DNA from: Hemicordylus capensis
Lineage: Eukaryota; Chordata; Lepidosauria; Squamata; Cordylidae
Assembly (NCBI RefSeq): GCF_027244095.1
Contig: NC_069658.1
Location: 51,881,001 to 51,945,000 of the forward strand
Length of the DNA stretch: 64,000 nt
Direction of reading: 5' to 3'
Positions within the stretch are counted from its first letter, which is position 1. Every line of letters starts with the position of its first letter. The translations under genes were made by a program, and so were the position numbers. Positions 53,451 to 63,829 of the stretch are shown one piece after another. The notes beneath the pieces were generated by a model that worked only from the letters and a program-made list of their open reading frames with translations, was not told the DNA's origin and did not search any database.

Positions 53451-56400
53451 TACACACACACACACACATATACATACACACATATACATATACATACACA
53501 CACACACACACCGCCTAAACTTATGTCTCTGGGCAGCTAACAACAATTATATGATGATTAGGTTGTCAGTTTTACTCTTGTTTTATGCATTTATTGTTTT
53601 AATTTTATGTATTCTTTTATTTTGTAGTTAGCAGCTATGAGAGAACTTGTCCTGAAGGGCAGACTATAAATATATTAAGTAAATAAAGTAAATTTCTTTA
53701 TTTGCATTTTGTTTTAACAATTGCTATTTTTATCCGTTTTATGTAAGTTACTCTGGGTGCCTTGTTGGCTGAAGAGCAGAGTAAATGTGATTGATATAAA
53801 TAAATCAAGCGCAGCTAAGCTTCAGCTTTTCATGTACAGTTGCTTAGATTTACATCTTGGCTGTTGTGGGGGAGATGGTGAATTCTGAGGGAGAAAAGCC
53901 TCCTGCTATCCACTACTCTACTTCTGCCAGTGGAGAAGGATGAACAGCACCAATGAGGATGAATAGGTGTTCCAGTTCTTGCAGCTGCTGTTTTCTGCCC
54001 TACATTCCCAGTACTTGAGCTAGTGCATAACTAATGAAACACCAGAAAATTTGCCTTGTCTGCCTCCACCTGCTCTTCGCCACTGTGGAAAAGTTAAGAA
54101 TAGCACAGGAAAGCCCAAGAGCTCCCGTCCCAATGATATTGATAATTGTGTGAAAGTTGTAATCCGTACTGTTGTTAGCCACCTTGAGCAGTTTCTCTTT
54201 GTGAGTGTAGAGGTAGTAAACATTGATTTGTTGGCAATAATCACAAATTCAGGGCAGACAAAAATTGAATGAAGATGTGTCACTCTATTATTTAACTGAG
54301 TTAAAATTTCAGTGGAAACTTTTATTCACAAAGATCTGGATTTAAGGTAACTGATGGAATTATTTTGAATTTGAAGTTGGCAGTACTAGGGGCCTGTACT
54401 TGCAGTAGTCCTGAGGGAGAGCCATGCTCCTGTGCAAAAATGTCGGCAGCAACTCGGAAACAACTCCTTCAGCTCAAACAAGAGGTATTCAGGTTTGGAT
54501 TAAAACCAGCATTGTTCTGCCTTCTTATGAAAACTTGTGGAAAGCACCTGCTGTGTGAGAAATCATTTCATGTCACAAATTTAAAAATACAGTTGTTAAG
54601 CAAATGGCATGTCAAAACATTTCCCTTGTTATGCTGACATATCTGTAACACTTTATTATTAGAATATACATAGGCTTGTGATTATTTATATACCTAAAAT
54701 ACATTTTGCACTTTTACGTTTTAGAGAAGTTAGTCTGTAAAAGCATAAGAAAATTACTGTCTGTTTATCTCTGTGCGTGCTCTTTTTCCTTTGTGTGTCT
54801 ATTCTTTAGCTCTAATAGTGAAACATACGTACCTCTCTTTGTCTGCCCATCCATTGAGGCCAACTGGTGAGGCCTCCTTGTGTGTCCTGCTGACATCTGA
54901 GGTTTGGTTAGCTGGAACGTGTGAGTGGGGGGGCTTCTCTGGCCACACCTAGGCTCTGGAACTACCTTCCTAAGAATAATAATCTTACTTGCTTTCTGGC
55001 CTTGCATCATGGGGTGAAGACTTTTTTCTTTCAGCAGACATTTGGCTTCTCAGTCCATTTTACATTTTTGACTCCCTTGATGATAATTTTTCTATGATAT
55101 GTGCTGCTTTTTGGTCTATTTTAAATTGATGCTGTTTATGCTTCTGATGATATTGTTTTACAATTTTGTTGTAAGCTGCCTTGGACATGTTCAGGATGTT
55201 TGTCTTTGAACAGATAAAATAGAGGTGCGGCCCTTCCATAAAGCAGGTTGAAGTGAGTGATGCCAGAACCTAAGGGGTATAGGAACATAGGAAACTGCCA
55301 TATACTGAGTCAGACCATTGGTCTATCTAGCTCAGTATTGTCTTCACAGACTGGCAGCAGCTTCTGCAAGGTTGCAGGCAGGAATCTCTCTCAGCCCTAT
55401 CTTGGAGAAGCCAGGGAGGGAGCTTGAAACCTTCTGCTCTTCCCAGAAGGAAGAGCAGAAACCTTCCGCTTTTCATCCCCTGAGGGGAATATCTTGCAGT
55501 GCTCACACATCAAGTCTCCCATTCATATGCAACCAGGGCAGACCCTGCTTAGCTATGGGGACAAGTCATGCTTGCTACCACAAGACCAGCTCTCCTCTCC
55601 AGTATACTCGTGGGCAACGAGTGCCAGCACCACCCCACAGGCTTTTCTGCTACCACTATCTTGCTGTTCATCTTGCCTTCCTAGATCCACTGGAGTGTGC
55701 CGCTGATGTGAGCTAGGAACTCCACTGCCTAGCTTGGCACTATAGTTTGCGACGGCTTGTGTGCCACCGCTGCTACATGGCAGCATGGCCTTATCTACAT
55801 CCACCCACAGATAAGGGAGGGATCATATTGCCCTCCATCTCAGGCAGCAAAATGTCTTGAATCACCTTTGATAACATAAATACTAAGGCAGCAATCCTGT
55901 GCACACTTTGGTAGAACACACTTCTACATAAGATTGTGCTGTAAGATAATGAATTACTTCACAACAGAGAGAGCTAGCATGCCTGTGCACTCAAGAAAAG
56001 GAGCCCACTAATTTTGGCTGGGCTTGACAGCCAAGCATAGTTTCTTATAGCTACCAAGCCTCAGCTTTCTTGATTCCTCCTCCAAAAGAAGTGAGTGCAC
56101 CCCTTTTGTAGCTACTGTAGTTACTATCGCAACTAACAACTAGGGGATTTTTCGGAGGAAGACTGATAGCAAAATGCATGTAGCAACCCCACCAATCTAT
56201 GCAGTGCATTCCAGTGCTACTATGAAAGAAGCACTTCTTTTGTTTCCAGCAGCTTTTAAAAGATGTGTACCTCTATTTTATTTATCTATCAAACTTCTGT
56301 CTTTGGGCAGTTTACAACCATATAAAACAAGTTAAAAAGCAGAAAATAAAAACCTTAAAACAGTTAAAACAATTTAAAACCAAATGTGAAAGCTTGGGTG

Positions 56401-58313
56401 AAGAGATAAGTCTTTAAATACTTTATAAAAGTTGTCAGAGATGGGGAGGCTCTTATTTCAGCAGGGAGCGCATTCCAGTCTCTGGCATGAGAGTGTTCTC
56501 TTGAGGCTTTCCCTGCTGGATGCCAGGTTGTGATTAAGCTGTGATTGCCAAGACATAGTGGCTGTGATTGTGGAGACCTGCTAGAGATCAGAAAGCATAC
56601 CATTGTTATGTCAGTTTACAGAAACTGGACAACAAATCAATTGTATATTTCAGCCTTTTTAAAACATTAAAAAAACTACAACCGAAACATTTTCTTACTT
56701 AAAAACCAGACTGAATTTTTGAAGAAGAGTAAAGATGAAGCTTATATAATGGCAGATGCCTTCAGAATTGCCTTTGAGCAGCAGCTGATGCGGAGGAAGG
56801 ACCAGGCTCTGAGACTTGCACAAATGAATAAGATCTGCAAAAAAGAAACTAAGCGAGTAAACTGGAAAAGCTTGAAAGACGATGGTATTAATTTTTCTCC
56901 ATGCTACATTATTTTCAAGGGTACTGGAAATAACCCAGGATTTCTTCATTGTTTTGAAGGAAACCGGTTATTTGACATCAGGGGTGCAGACAGAGGGAAA
57001 GCTTGGCCAGCAACTCCTCACTTAAATTCTTTGCAGGGAGAGGGAGGACACGTTTTGAGTGCTGGGGAAAACTGAAGATATAGGTTATTGGGTTTGATGG
57101 CAGGAGTTTAGTAAAATCAGCAGGCGAACCTCAAATGCTTAGGAGGGTATCTGCACCCCAGTTTGACATCATCCATTTGTTGACCTGAAAGATGCATAAG
57201 ACCACTACTAATAATTAATATTTAATTAGCGCTTATTGTGCTGGGTACTGCACAGAACAAAATAATGACATCATCCCTGTCTAGATGAGTAAGTGCTGGT
57301 CCATCTAAACATTTTCATCACTTGATTACTGCAGCATCTAATGATGAGTTATGTAGTGATAAAGCACCACCAATAAGACTTCTAATATTTTCTCACATCT
57401 CCTCAAAACCCTATGGTTTACTTCAGCTGGTGCAGCCAAACTCTGGTTTGCCTGCGGAAACTACTTATGCACTCGCCACCCCACCTTTGCACGTTCAGAT
57501 TTGTTCTTTCACTCTGTGGTTACTGCAGACCCTAGTTGGCATCTAAATCGGGATTGAAAACCATGGTTTAAACTGGATTTCCAATTCTGGTTTGGCAGCA
57601 ACACGTGCTTTGTGGTAACCTTAGTTTCTCCAATTCAGATGTATGTTTGTTAATCATATTTTTAAACCACCTGATATATACATCTCTAGGTGGTGTACAA
57701 AATATAAAAACTATATAAAGTCACAATTTAAAATCCACAAAACACAAACAATATTATTTATTTATTTATTTATTTATTTGATTTTTATACCGCCCTTCCG
57801 AAATGGCTCAGGGCGGTTTACAATTAAAACAGAAAACATTAAAAACAATTAAAACAGAGATACAAATATAAATACCAATTTAAAACAACTTAAAAAACAA
57901 TTAAACTATCAAAACAATTAAAACCCTGAAAACCAGGTTAACATTAAAACAATTAAAAACTGATAATAATAGCTTAAAGCAATTATTAAAAAATATTAAA
58001 ATTAATTCTAATTAAAAGCCTGCAAGAACAAGTGAGTCTTGACAGTCTTCCTGAAAACAAACAGAGAAGAAGATGCTCTTATTTCATTGGGGAGCCTATT
58101 CCAAAGCATTATAGTAATGACAAACTATAATTACTACTACTACTACAACAGATATTTATATACTGGTTTTCAGCAAAAGTTCTCAACATGGTTTATATAG
58201 GTAAATAATATGGCTCCCTCTCCCAAAAGGGCTCACAATCTAAAAATAAATTCCAGACAGACACCATCAACAGTCACAGGAGAGATGTTGTGCTGGGGTT
58301 GGAGAGGGATATT

Positions 58314-58358
<45 letters not shown>

Positions 58359-59741
58359 TCTTGTTTACACAGTCAGACAGGTGTTATTGACTGGTTTGTT
58401 TTATCCAGACATCGAGTCCTTCCCAAGGACCTGGGATGGCTGAATTTTATTGTCAGTTGTTATAGATATCATTGCAGAATATAGGCTGTTCCCAGTAAAG
58501 CTGCTTTTTGTAATTGGCTGATGGTGATTTCTGTGGCCCCTATGGTGTTGAGGTGCTCTTCAAGGTCTTTTGGAACTGCACCCAGGGCGTCAATTACCAC
58601 TGGGATTATTTTGGTCTTTTTCTGCCACAGCCTTTCAATTTCAATTTGTAGATCTTTGTATTTGGTGATTTTTTCTATTTCTATTTCTATTTCTAATTAA
58701 TTATTATTATTATTATTATTATTATTTATTAATTCAATTTCTATACCGCCCTTCCAAAAATGGCTCAGGGCGGTTTACAAAGAGAAATAAAACAAATAAG
58801 ATGGCTCCCTGTCCCCAAAGGGCTCACATTCTAAAAAGAAACATAGGACACACACCAGCAACAGTCACTGGAAGTACTGTGCTGGGGGTGGATAGGGCCA
58901 GTTACTCTCTCCCTGCTAAATAAAGAGAATCACCATGGTAAAAGGTGCCTCTTTGCCCAGTTAGCAGGGGTTAGCAGTTAGCAGGATAGTTGCTCTCCCC
59001 CTGCTAAATATAAGAGAATCACGACTTTCAAAGGTGTCCTTTTGCTCAGTCTATCCAATTGTAACATCTCAAAGGTTGGGGCTTAAATATCCATATTATT
59101 TCCCCCTTAGGTGTTTTAATGTTGCAAGGGAATAGAAAAGGCTTGGGACAAAAGTTGATGGGCATGCTTGCTTCTGGCACAGACAGTAAGAAAATTGAAG
59201 AACTGGATAATCCTCCGGAAATCATCAGGATGCTAATAGATTTGGTTAGTATCTCTTATAAGGCTTCAGAGAGAAGGTATTTATGAAATTATTGTCTTTT
59301 ATAAACATGTAGACATGCATTGTTAATAAGGAACATTTGTTTAATGAAATAGATTTTGTCCTAATTTCATTGTATTTGAATATGCAGCTGAATGATAAGG
59401 AAGAAGCTTTGGCCCATCAAAGGAAAGTTAGTTATATGCTTGCCCGTGCATTGGAAGAGAAAGAAAACAGTTTGCAACAGAATAAAGAAAATAAACTTTC
59501 AGAAGAGGAGCTGGATATAAAGATCAATCCATGCGGAAAAGATCCAGAGCCCCAAGAATCAGTTGTTCCTATGTGCTCATGTTGTCAACCACATTCTGCT
59601 GAAAACAGCTCCTGCTCCATTTCCAATACAATTCAGGATTCTGCTGAAACTACTAAAAGGTCATGTTCTCTGATATCTGATACTGTGTTTTGTAGAGAAA
59701 GTGATGTGCATGAAGCAAAGGAAACAGCTGATACGAACTGA
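35666..59741 (+). CDS. CCDC125: CCDC125, coiled-coil domain protein, complete, 11 coding exons
   Basis: CCDC125 (Kenae) is a cytosolic coiled-coil protein reported to restrain cell migration through Rho-family signalling. Coding exons: 35666-35984, 37235-37293, 40054-40140, 48669-48746, 50260-50345, 50451-50533, 51624-51739, 54377-54484, 56710-56884, 59111-59244, 59388-59741. Borders are AG/GT, phases match, and the total is 1599 bases for 532 residues plus stop. Recognisable blocks are [59 protein letters not shown] with a cysteine cluster and [46 protein letters not shown]-like [19 protein letters not shown] and [14 protein letters not shown]. Most of residues 107-330 should be coiled coil. 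The N- and C-terminal tails diverge from human. The gene spans 24 kb; intron 3 alone holds about 8.5 kb of nested repeats. Confidence 0.96.
38587..38629. repeat. (TC)n(AC)n microsatellite
   Basis: A TC run passes directly into an AC run. Shorter TC/AC runs also occur at 37952-37990 and 38259-38273 in the same CCDC125 intron. Confidence 0.95.
39126..39269. mobile_element. Palindromic MITE-like repeat
   Basis: The text AGAACCCAGAAATGTCAGGTG then GAGAATGTCAGTGACCC returns inverted as GGGTCACTGACATTCTCCAC then TGACACTTCCGGGTTCTGAC. The arms are about 45 bases with a short spacer. The family is unknown and there is no clear target duplication. Confidence 0.65.
40735..40962 (+). mobile_element. 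tRNA-derived SINE with L2-like tail
   Basis: Head GCGCAGTGGTAAAACTGC and B-box-like GGTTGCAAGTTCGATCCTGA, then CCTTCCGAGGTCGGTAAAAT, ending AGAGCGGTATATAAATGTAAG. The same family, on the other strand, lies at 45055-45285. Confidence 0.8.
41427..41867. mobile_element. Foldback hAT-type element (TAGGGATGTGCAC family), complete copy
   Basis: Left end TAGGGATGTGCACGGAAC, right end GTTCTGTGCACATCCCTA. Target duplications GTTTGGAG (41419-41426) and GTATGGAG (41868-41875) interrupt the L2 frame just before its GVPQGS motif. The two halves are inverted repeats of about 190 bases that meet near 41645, so the copy could fold back on itself almost completely. Confidence 0.9.
42342..42695 (-). mobile_element. 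L2 LINE 3' end
   Basis: The reversed sequence ends an L2 ORF2 ([11 protein letters not shown]-like text with [13 protein letters not shown]) followed by an AT-rich tail with AATTGTTTTAAAAT-type repeats and the terminal CACCCAGAGCCTTGGGATGC. It was inserted into the plus-strand L2 copy at 40963-43065. Confidence 0.7.
43105..43720. mobile_element. Partial foldback hAT-type element, split by a second hAT
   Basis: Segments 43105-43265 and 43681-43720 are related to the interior of the TAGGGATGTGCAC family (CTGACTGGGGTGGCAAGGAG and a CCTTAAAGGTAATTCTCCCC end). They are separated by the 43266-43680 element, and the duplicated CCTTAAAG shows that it is an insertion. Confidence 0.6.
43266..43680. 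mobile_element. CpG-rich hAT MITE with perfect 8-bp target duplication
   Basis: Starts CAGGCGCGGAGC, ends GCTCCGCCCCTG, and is flanked by CCTTAAAG at 43258-43265 and 43681-43688. It is 415 bases long, GC- and CpG-rich and has no transposase. Three palindromes of the form GTCTGAyGTCAGAC lie at 43331-43344, 43366-43380 and 43573-43586. The last contains a perfect TGACGTCA. Confidence 0.9.
44155..44181 (-). mobile_element. SINE piece left of the 3-kb hAT
   Basis: The text GTTGTGCTGTCGAGTCAGTG is the end of the SINE whose remainder lies at 47235-47455. The 8-bp AGTCAGTG is present on both sides of the insertion. Confidence 0.8.
45055..45285 (-). mobile_element. tRNA-derived SINE with L2-like tail, nested
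   Basis: The reverse complement of the family at 40735-40962: tail ATTTATATACCGCTCTATAG, ATTTTACCGACCTCGGAAGG, and head CACTGCGCCACCAGGGGC. It is younger than its 3-kb host. Confidence 0.85.
46785..47090. repeat. Nested inverted repeats inside the 3-kb hAT
   Basis: GAGCTTGAGGCCACGCCCCC near 46823 pairs with GGGGGCGTGGCCTTGAGCTC near 46933, and GAAGAGCTTGCTCA pairs with TGAGCAAGCTCTTC. A second palindrome follows: GCTGGCTGAAAGCATCTATT pairs with AATAGACGCTTTCAGCCAGC around 47030. Confidence 0.8.
47235..47455 (-). mobile_element. SINE body right of the 3-kb hAT
   Basis: Minus-strand tRNA-derived SINE of the type at 12380-12612: GTGTCGACTCCTGGCAACCA at one end and the B-box-like GGGGATTCGAACTGGCAGCC near 47407. 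It joins 44155-44181 once the insertion is ignored. Confidence 0.85.
48238..48450 (+). mobile_element. Sauria-type SINE
   Basis: Nearly identical to the copy at 24820-25030, with the same head, body and GGATATAAATG tail. It is inserted about 220 bases upstream of CCDC125 exon 48669-48746. Confidence 0.85.
49795..49895. repeat. AT-rich cruciform-like inverted repeats
   Basis: Short units such as CTATACTATAGAAG and CTTCTATACTATAG recur in both orientations, so the stretch could fold into several alternative hairpins. Confidence 0.7.
52330..52715. mobile_element. Possible degenerate DNA transposon
   Basis: Text with GTTTCAAGTGTTTGTTTCGAG ends in GGTGCACGTCCCTAGTTTCAA at 52695-52715. That end resembles the terminus of the TAGGGATGTGCAC family, and a decayed partner, TTTTGCACATTCCTAGTT, lies at 52367-52384. 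Its limits are uncertain. Confidence 0.4.
52720..53065. repeat. Degenerate tandem repeat, unit about 75-150 bp
   Basis: CCAGTTTCTCCCCTTTGG occurs at about 52727 and 52799, with a diverged CCAGTTTCTTTCTCTGG near 52950. AATGGGTAATT-ACCAGTT occurs near 52769 and 52922. The overlapping frames on the minus strand arise from this repetition. Confidence 0.7.
53385..53511. repeat. (TA)n(CA)n compound microsatellite
   Basis: About 22 TA units followed by CA and TACA units, in a CCDC125 intron. Confidence 0.95.
55270..55720 (-). mobile_element. tRNA-derived SINE, longer variant
   Basis: On the plus strand it opens with GGAACATAGGAAACTGCCAT and ATACTGAGTCAGACCATTGG and closes with TCATGCTTGCTACCACAAGA and GACCAGCTCTCCTC, the reverse of a tRNA-like head. 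The part beyond about 55600 is less certain. Confidence 0.65.
56275..56595 (-). mobile_element. L2 LINE 3' end
   Basis: The minus strand encodes the L2 ORF2 terminus, [19 protein letters not shown] and [12 protein letters not shown], followed by an AT-rich tail. It lies about 115 bases upstream of CCDC125 exon 56710. Confidence 0.85.
57640..58110 (-). mobile_element. L2 LINE 3' ends, two overlapping tails
   Basis: The minus strand shows an L2-type ending (ALWNRLPNE-like text and [12 protein letters not shown] near 58025-58110) with a long AATTAAAA tail. The terminal TACCGCCCTTCCGAAATGGC lies at about 57789. A second tail-like piece sits near 57660-57720. Confidence 0.7.
58135..58320 (-). mobile_element. 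L2-like LINE 3' end / SINE tail copy
   Basis: Reversed tail with CTACTACTACAACAGATATT, TGGTTTATATAGGTAAATAA and the AAAAGGGCTCACAATCTAAA block, as in the other copies of this group. Confidence 0.6.
58314..58359. repeat. (ATC)n microsatellite
   Basis: About 15 ATC units. Polyserine and polyisoleucine frames across it are not genes. Confidence 0.95.
58690..59050 (-). mobile_element. L2-like LINE 3' end / SINE tail copies
   Basis: After an (ATT)n run, CTATACCGCCCTTCCAAAAA and GGGCTCACATTCTAAAAAGA are followed by two partly repeated CTCTCCCCCTGCTAAATA segments. It ends about 60 bases upstream of CCDC125 exon 59111. Confidence 0.65.
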
Positions 59742-60466
59742 AGATGTGGGCTGTGCTGTGTTACAGTGTGAGGGACAGAAAAATGGCGAAGACAGAACAC
59801 TTCCTTAGTATTCATAAAGCTTGATTCTAGTTTTAAGCTCCATGCCTGCTTCAGAGCACACACAGAGCTCTTGTGTGAGTGGGCTTCTCTACTGTTTTTC
59901 ATTTAAGGGACAGGTTTCTGTGTACAGCAATACATATATAAATGTGCCTCTTACATGGAATTCATCAGAGAAGTCTATGTGCATGCAGAAGTATTGTGTG
60001 CCTAACGAATCCCTGGAATTGGTTATAATTCTATTATCCTAATTTATTGAGCTTTTTTAATTAAGAGATTTTATGCACATTTCACCATTAAGATTAAATG
60101 TAAGATAACTAGCTGCAGAAAATAATTTAATACTGTGCAGTGTGTGTTTATGGCAGATTTCTGTAAACACTTAGGATTTTGTTTGTAACTTCTTTGTACA
60201 TTCTGTTATTGGAAGGTTGGGTGATTTTGGTGGGATGGAGTTGTTTTTTGGAAGCACTTTCATGGTGAAGCAAAAGGGAGCTTATATGCTCTGAAGATGG
60301 ATAACACTTTGGTTATCTACTGAATAATTCTGCTGTAAACGCTTGTGTTTCTCTTAAAGTTGAATTGGGGCAAATTAACCCTTGAGCAGTCTGCAAGTAG
60401 AACCAGGAATACTGGATTAGCAATGTTCATGCATAAAGATGATGCATATCTCAGTGTTTAAATAAA
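59742..60466 (+). other. CCDC125: CCDC125 3' UTR with AATAAA
   Basis: About 700 AT-rich bases follow the stop codon, with AATAAA at 60461-60466. An L2-like tail begins directly after it, so the true cleavage site may sit inside that repeat or elsewhere. Confidence 0.55.
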
Positions 60467-60473
60467 TCAATCC

Positions 60474-60548
60474 ATCTTTATTTATTTTGTATTACTCTAT
60501 GTAAACCGCTTTGGAAACTTTTGTTTAAAAGGGGTATATAAATATTCA
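60474..60548 (+). mobile_element. L2-like LINE tail fragment
   Basis: Only the terminal part, GTAAACCGCTTTGGAAAC to GGTATATAAATATTC, is present, directly after the CCDC125 AATAAA. Confidence 0.65.
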
Positions 60549-60549
60549 T

Positions 60550-62310
60550 CATAGTAGTATTGTTTCCCAGCCTTTTTCTATGCTGGCCTTGGGCCGAAAT
60601 AAACAAATAAACAGTAAACAGTAAACAGCCTTTTTCATCGCAAGGCACACTTACATTAAAAATAAATTGGCACAATGCCCCCCCCCAACACCCACAATTG
60701 CTAATTATTATTTATGCTTCCTTCCAGCCCAGCATGCATTGCTGCTGAGCACAAATAGCTTGGCTGTAATCTTCAATTTAGCAGGAAGTTTAAACCAGTG
60801 TGCTTTGGTACACTGTTGAGGAACACTGGTATATCTACTTCTTTTTGTTGGGTCTCTGCATAGTTCCTCTTGCTGGATTTAAAATCTTGCACAGCACAAA
60901 ACAGATAATTGGTGCTGTCAGCTCTATGCTGCCTCCCAGTCAAATAAATCTTAAATGTAAACACTGAGAGTGGCAATGGGTTATGTGGATGAATACTGCA
61001 CACAGGACCAAGCGGTGAATATGTGATGCTCTGTCATATATTAAAGGAAATGCCATAAGCTTGTAGAAACCCAAGACTTACACCATATTCTATCTACAGT
61101 TCAATTTATTCAATTGTCTTTATACTCAACAACAAAGAACTTTCTGCACAGACGTCCCATGTAGTAATCTTTTTCAAAAATTACATATGCAAGCTGGAAT
61201 TCTGTGTTAAGCCTTCTGAGCTTCAGTCCCAGAATTCATCATATATATTCAATATATAGTCATATGACTCGCCTCATGTGACTTGCCTCTGGGTGGCCCC
61301 TCGAGGCGTGGGGGCCCCCAGGCAGCCGCCTCCCCTAGCCTAATGGTAGTTACGCCCCTGAATTAATTTATATATATTTATCATTTGTTCTTTGATAGTA
61401 ATGACCCTTAAATGTGTGTTAAGAATGTGTTGTAGCTGGTAATAATGATACATTCTAGTGTAAATATTTGCAACTATTACAATAGTTCCAAACCCTGTGA
61501 AGTAGATCATTATGAAGCTTGTTTTCCCAGTTAATATCTGTCAATGGGCTCTTACTCTTTCTTGAGTGTCTTCCTCTGTTCTCCTCTTTAATGTTTTTTT
61601 AAACACTGAAAAGTTAGTAACTTCATATGAATAAGTAGAATTTTGCATTATCTGTATCAAGTAATTTCATTGTATTGTCAAAATTAGTTCATTTTAAGAA
61701 GAAAATGTCACCAATTTTCTTGACTGATGTTGTTGCCGATGTTTAATGGTGCTCCTAAGCACTCTCATTTAAATGTAAAGTACTTTCTAAATAGGTTGGA
61801 CTTGCTGTTGTAAGTGCAATTAGATATTCATGACAATGGTGATAGAGCCCTTGGCTCAAATAGTCTCTTAGCAGCTGTACTTTGAAGTTGCTTTGGGCTG
61901 ATTCACATAATGTCTTTTTCAGCTTATTTCAATGTTTTGCTGATTATTTTTTTCTTGCACAGGCTGGAAAACCACATAGGGGAAACAAGCCATGTGTGTT
62001 CCCATCCATGAGCACAAATTATTTGCATGCATGGAATCAGCTAATTGGCTCATTATATATCTGCCTGCCTTGTGGTTTTTCATATGATAGGCTTTCCATT
62101 TTCTAGTTTTGTTAAAAAAAAAAAAAAAAAGTCTGAGCAGATTTTTAAAAACTCAGCAGTAATCCTGTAGTATCATTTACAGTGATAGTTGGAAATGAAC
62201 TATGTTTTGTTTGTTTGGTTTTATTTAATTTATATACCGCCTATTATAGAAATGTTCTTTTGAAACTGCTGGCGATCATGTTAGCCTTTTCTGTGTTCAC
62301 CAGAAACTTG
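60550..62310. other. Intergenic, no gene seen
   Basis: Sequence downstream of CCDC125. A hAT-end fragment (TAGTTACGCCCCTG) lies at about 61349-61362 and a poly-A run at 62114-62130. No exon or RNA gene could be supported. From human synteny, CDK7 would be expected further right, outside the window. Confidence 0.4.
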
Positions 62311-62312
62311 TG

Positions 62313-62522
62313 GCTTTCATTTGAACATATAAAGCTGGGTTACAGCAAGTCAGATCCTTCTAGGTCTGTATTGTTTACTCTGACTGGCAGCCTCTCCAAG
62401 TTGTTTTTCCCCCAGACAGAGGTTGTTCACAGCCCCACCTGGAGGTGCCAAAGAAAGGAGTGAACATGGGCCCTTGTGCATGCAAAACATATGCTATAAT
62501 ACTGAGCTACAGTTCTCTGTTC
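62313..62522 (-). mobile_element. tRNA-derived SINE
   Basis: The reverse strand begins with a tRNA-like head (AACTGTAGCTCAGTATTATA and the B-box region near 62465) and ends in the reversed TTTATATGTTCAAATGAAAG. It is of the same type as 16995-17180 but older. Confidence 0.65.
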
Positions 62523-62864
62523 CCTCCCTTTTAAGAATTGGGTTAGAGCATTTATATCTGTTGCAGCGTGTTATGTCATAATATGTATAATCTCTGATAC
62601 AATCAGGTTTGTTGGACAGATGGTCCTGAAAGTGCATCTTCTCTAATTGAACAGGAACTTTAACAATAAATACTCACACCATTCCCACACTGTTTTAACA
62701 GCATTAATGTTCCTTCCACATTTAAATTATGAGACTTGGAATCCAGTCATAAATATATTACCTGCCAGTGAGCCCAATTTGTAATTGAGACCTGCAAATG
62801 TTGTTTAGGGTAACTGTGTAAATCATATTTCAACTAGGCTAATATAAACCCTTTTCCAACATTT

Positions 62865-63330
62865 TATTTATTTATTTATTGTTAAATTTTTATGCCGCCT
62901 TTCATTAAAACAACCTCAGGGCAGTTTGCAAAACTTTTAAAACAATATAAAACCATAAAAACTACACAATAAGAATTAAAATTGAATATAAAAATACAAA
63001 TCTAATTAAAAACCATGTTTGGTTCTTATAACCATCAACATAACCATAAGATACAAAGCAGCAGCAAACAAAACACTCATTCAAAAGCCTGGGTAAGAAG
63101 CCAAGATCTTACTTGCTTTCTTAAAAACTGCGATGGTGATTGGGGAGAAGAGGCCCACCGGGAGAACATTCCAAATGGAGGCAGTGACTGAGAAGGCCCT
63201 GTCCTGCTCTCACGACAGGCGAGCCTCCCACATTGATGGCACATGGAGCAGAGCCCCCTCTGATGACCTCGGTGAGAGGGCAGAAATCCTTGAGATCAGG
63301 TGGTCCCTCAGGTATCCAGGTTATCAAATG
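62865..63330 (-). mobile_element. L2 LINE 3' end
   Basis: The minus strand encodes the L2 ORF2 terminus, WEARLSREQDRAFSVTASIW and FKKASKILASYPGF. The tail reads TTTTATGCCGCCTTTCATTA on the plus strand near 62886. Confidence 0.85.
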
Positions 63331-63829
63331 CATTTAAATTGTTCTCCTCTAAAAATTTTTTTGCTATAATCTAACAATTTCAGAATTGTTTCGCTGAAAA
63401 GTGTGGAAATTGAAGTGCCACGGGGAATGCGTGTGTGTTAGCATTAAACCTTTTTGTTTCTTCCATGTTGAATTCTGCAGGAACAATATTGTTCCTGTCA
63501 CTGCAGGTCTATGGCTTGGAGCTGTGTAGAGTGCAAGGAGAATTGCACAGTCATTCTCCTAAATTATGTGAAGCTAATATTCACTGTAAAAGCTGATCCT
63601 ACTTTTCTCTCTTTTACTTGTGTACACAAAGACACTTTCAACTCTCAAGCTGAATTTGTGTCTTTGGAATCTGAAAAACTATGAAGTTCTGGTGCCATTT
63701 TAATCTAGATTAATACTAAACTGATTTGATAACATCTAATGTAAAGTTCACAACCAATGGTCTGTTCCAGTTTGTCAGTATTACTGTGATCAAATAAACT
63801 GCAGCTTCTTTGCAACTCCAGCCAAATGC

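Noticed and set aside
53300-53509. Cysteine/valine-rich 69-codon ORF
   Set aside because: It is a translation of a (TA)n(CA)n microsatellite.
58290-58484. Polyserine/polyisoleucine ORFs
   Set aside because: They are translations of the (ATC)n microsatellite.
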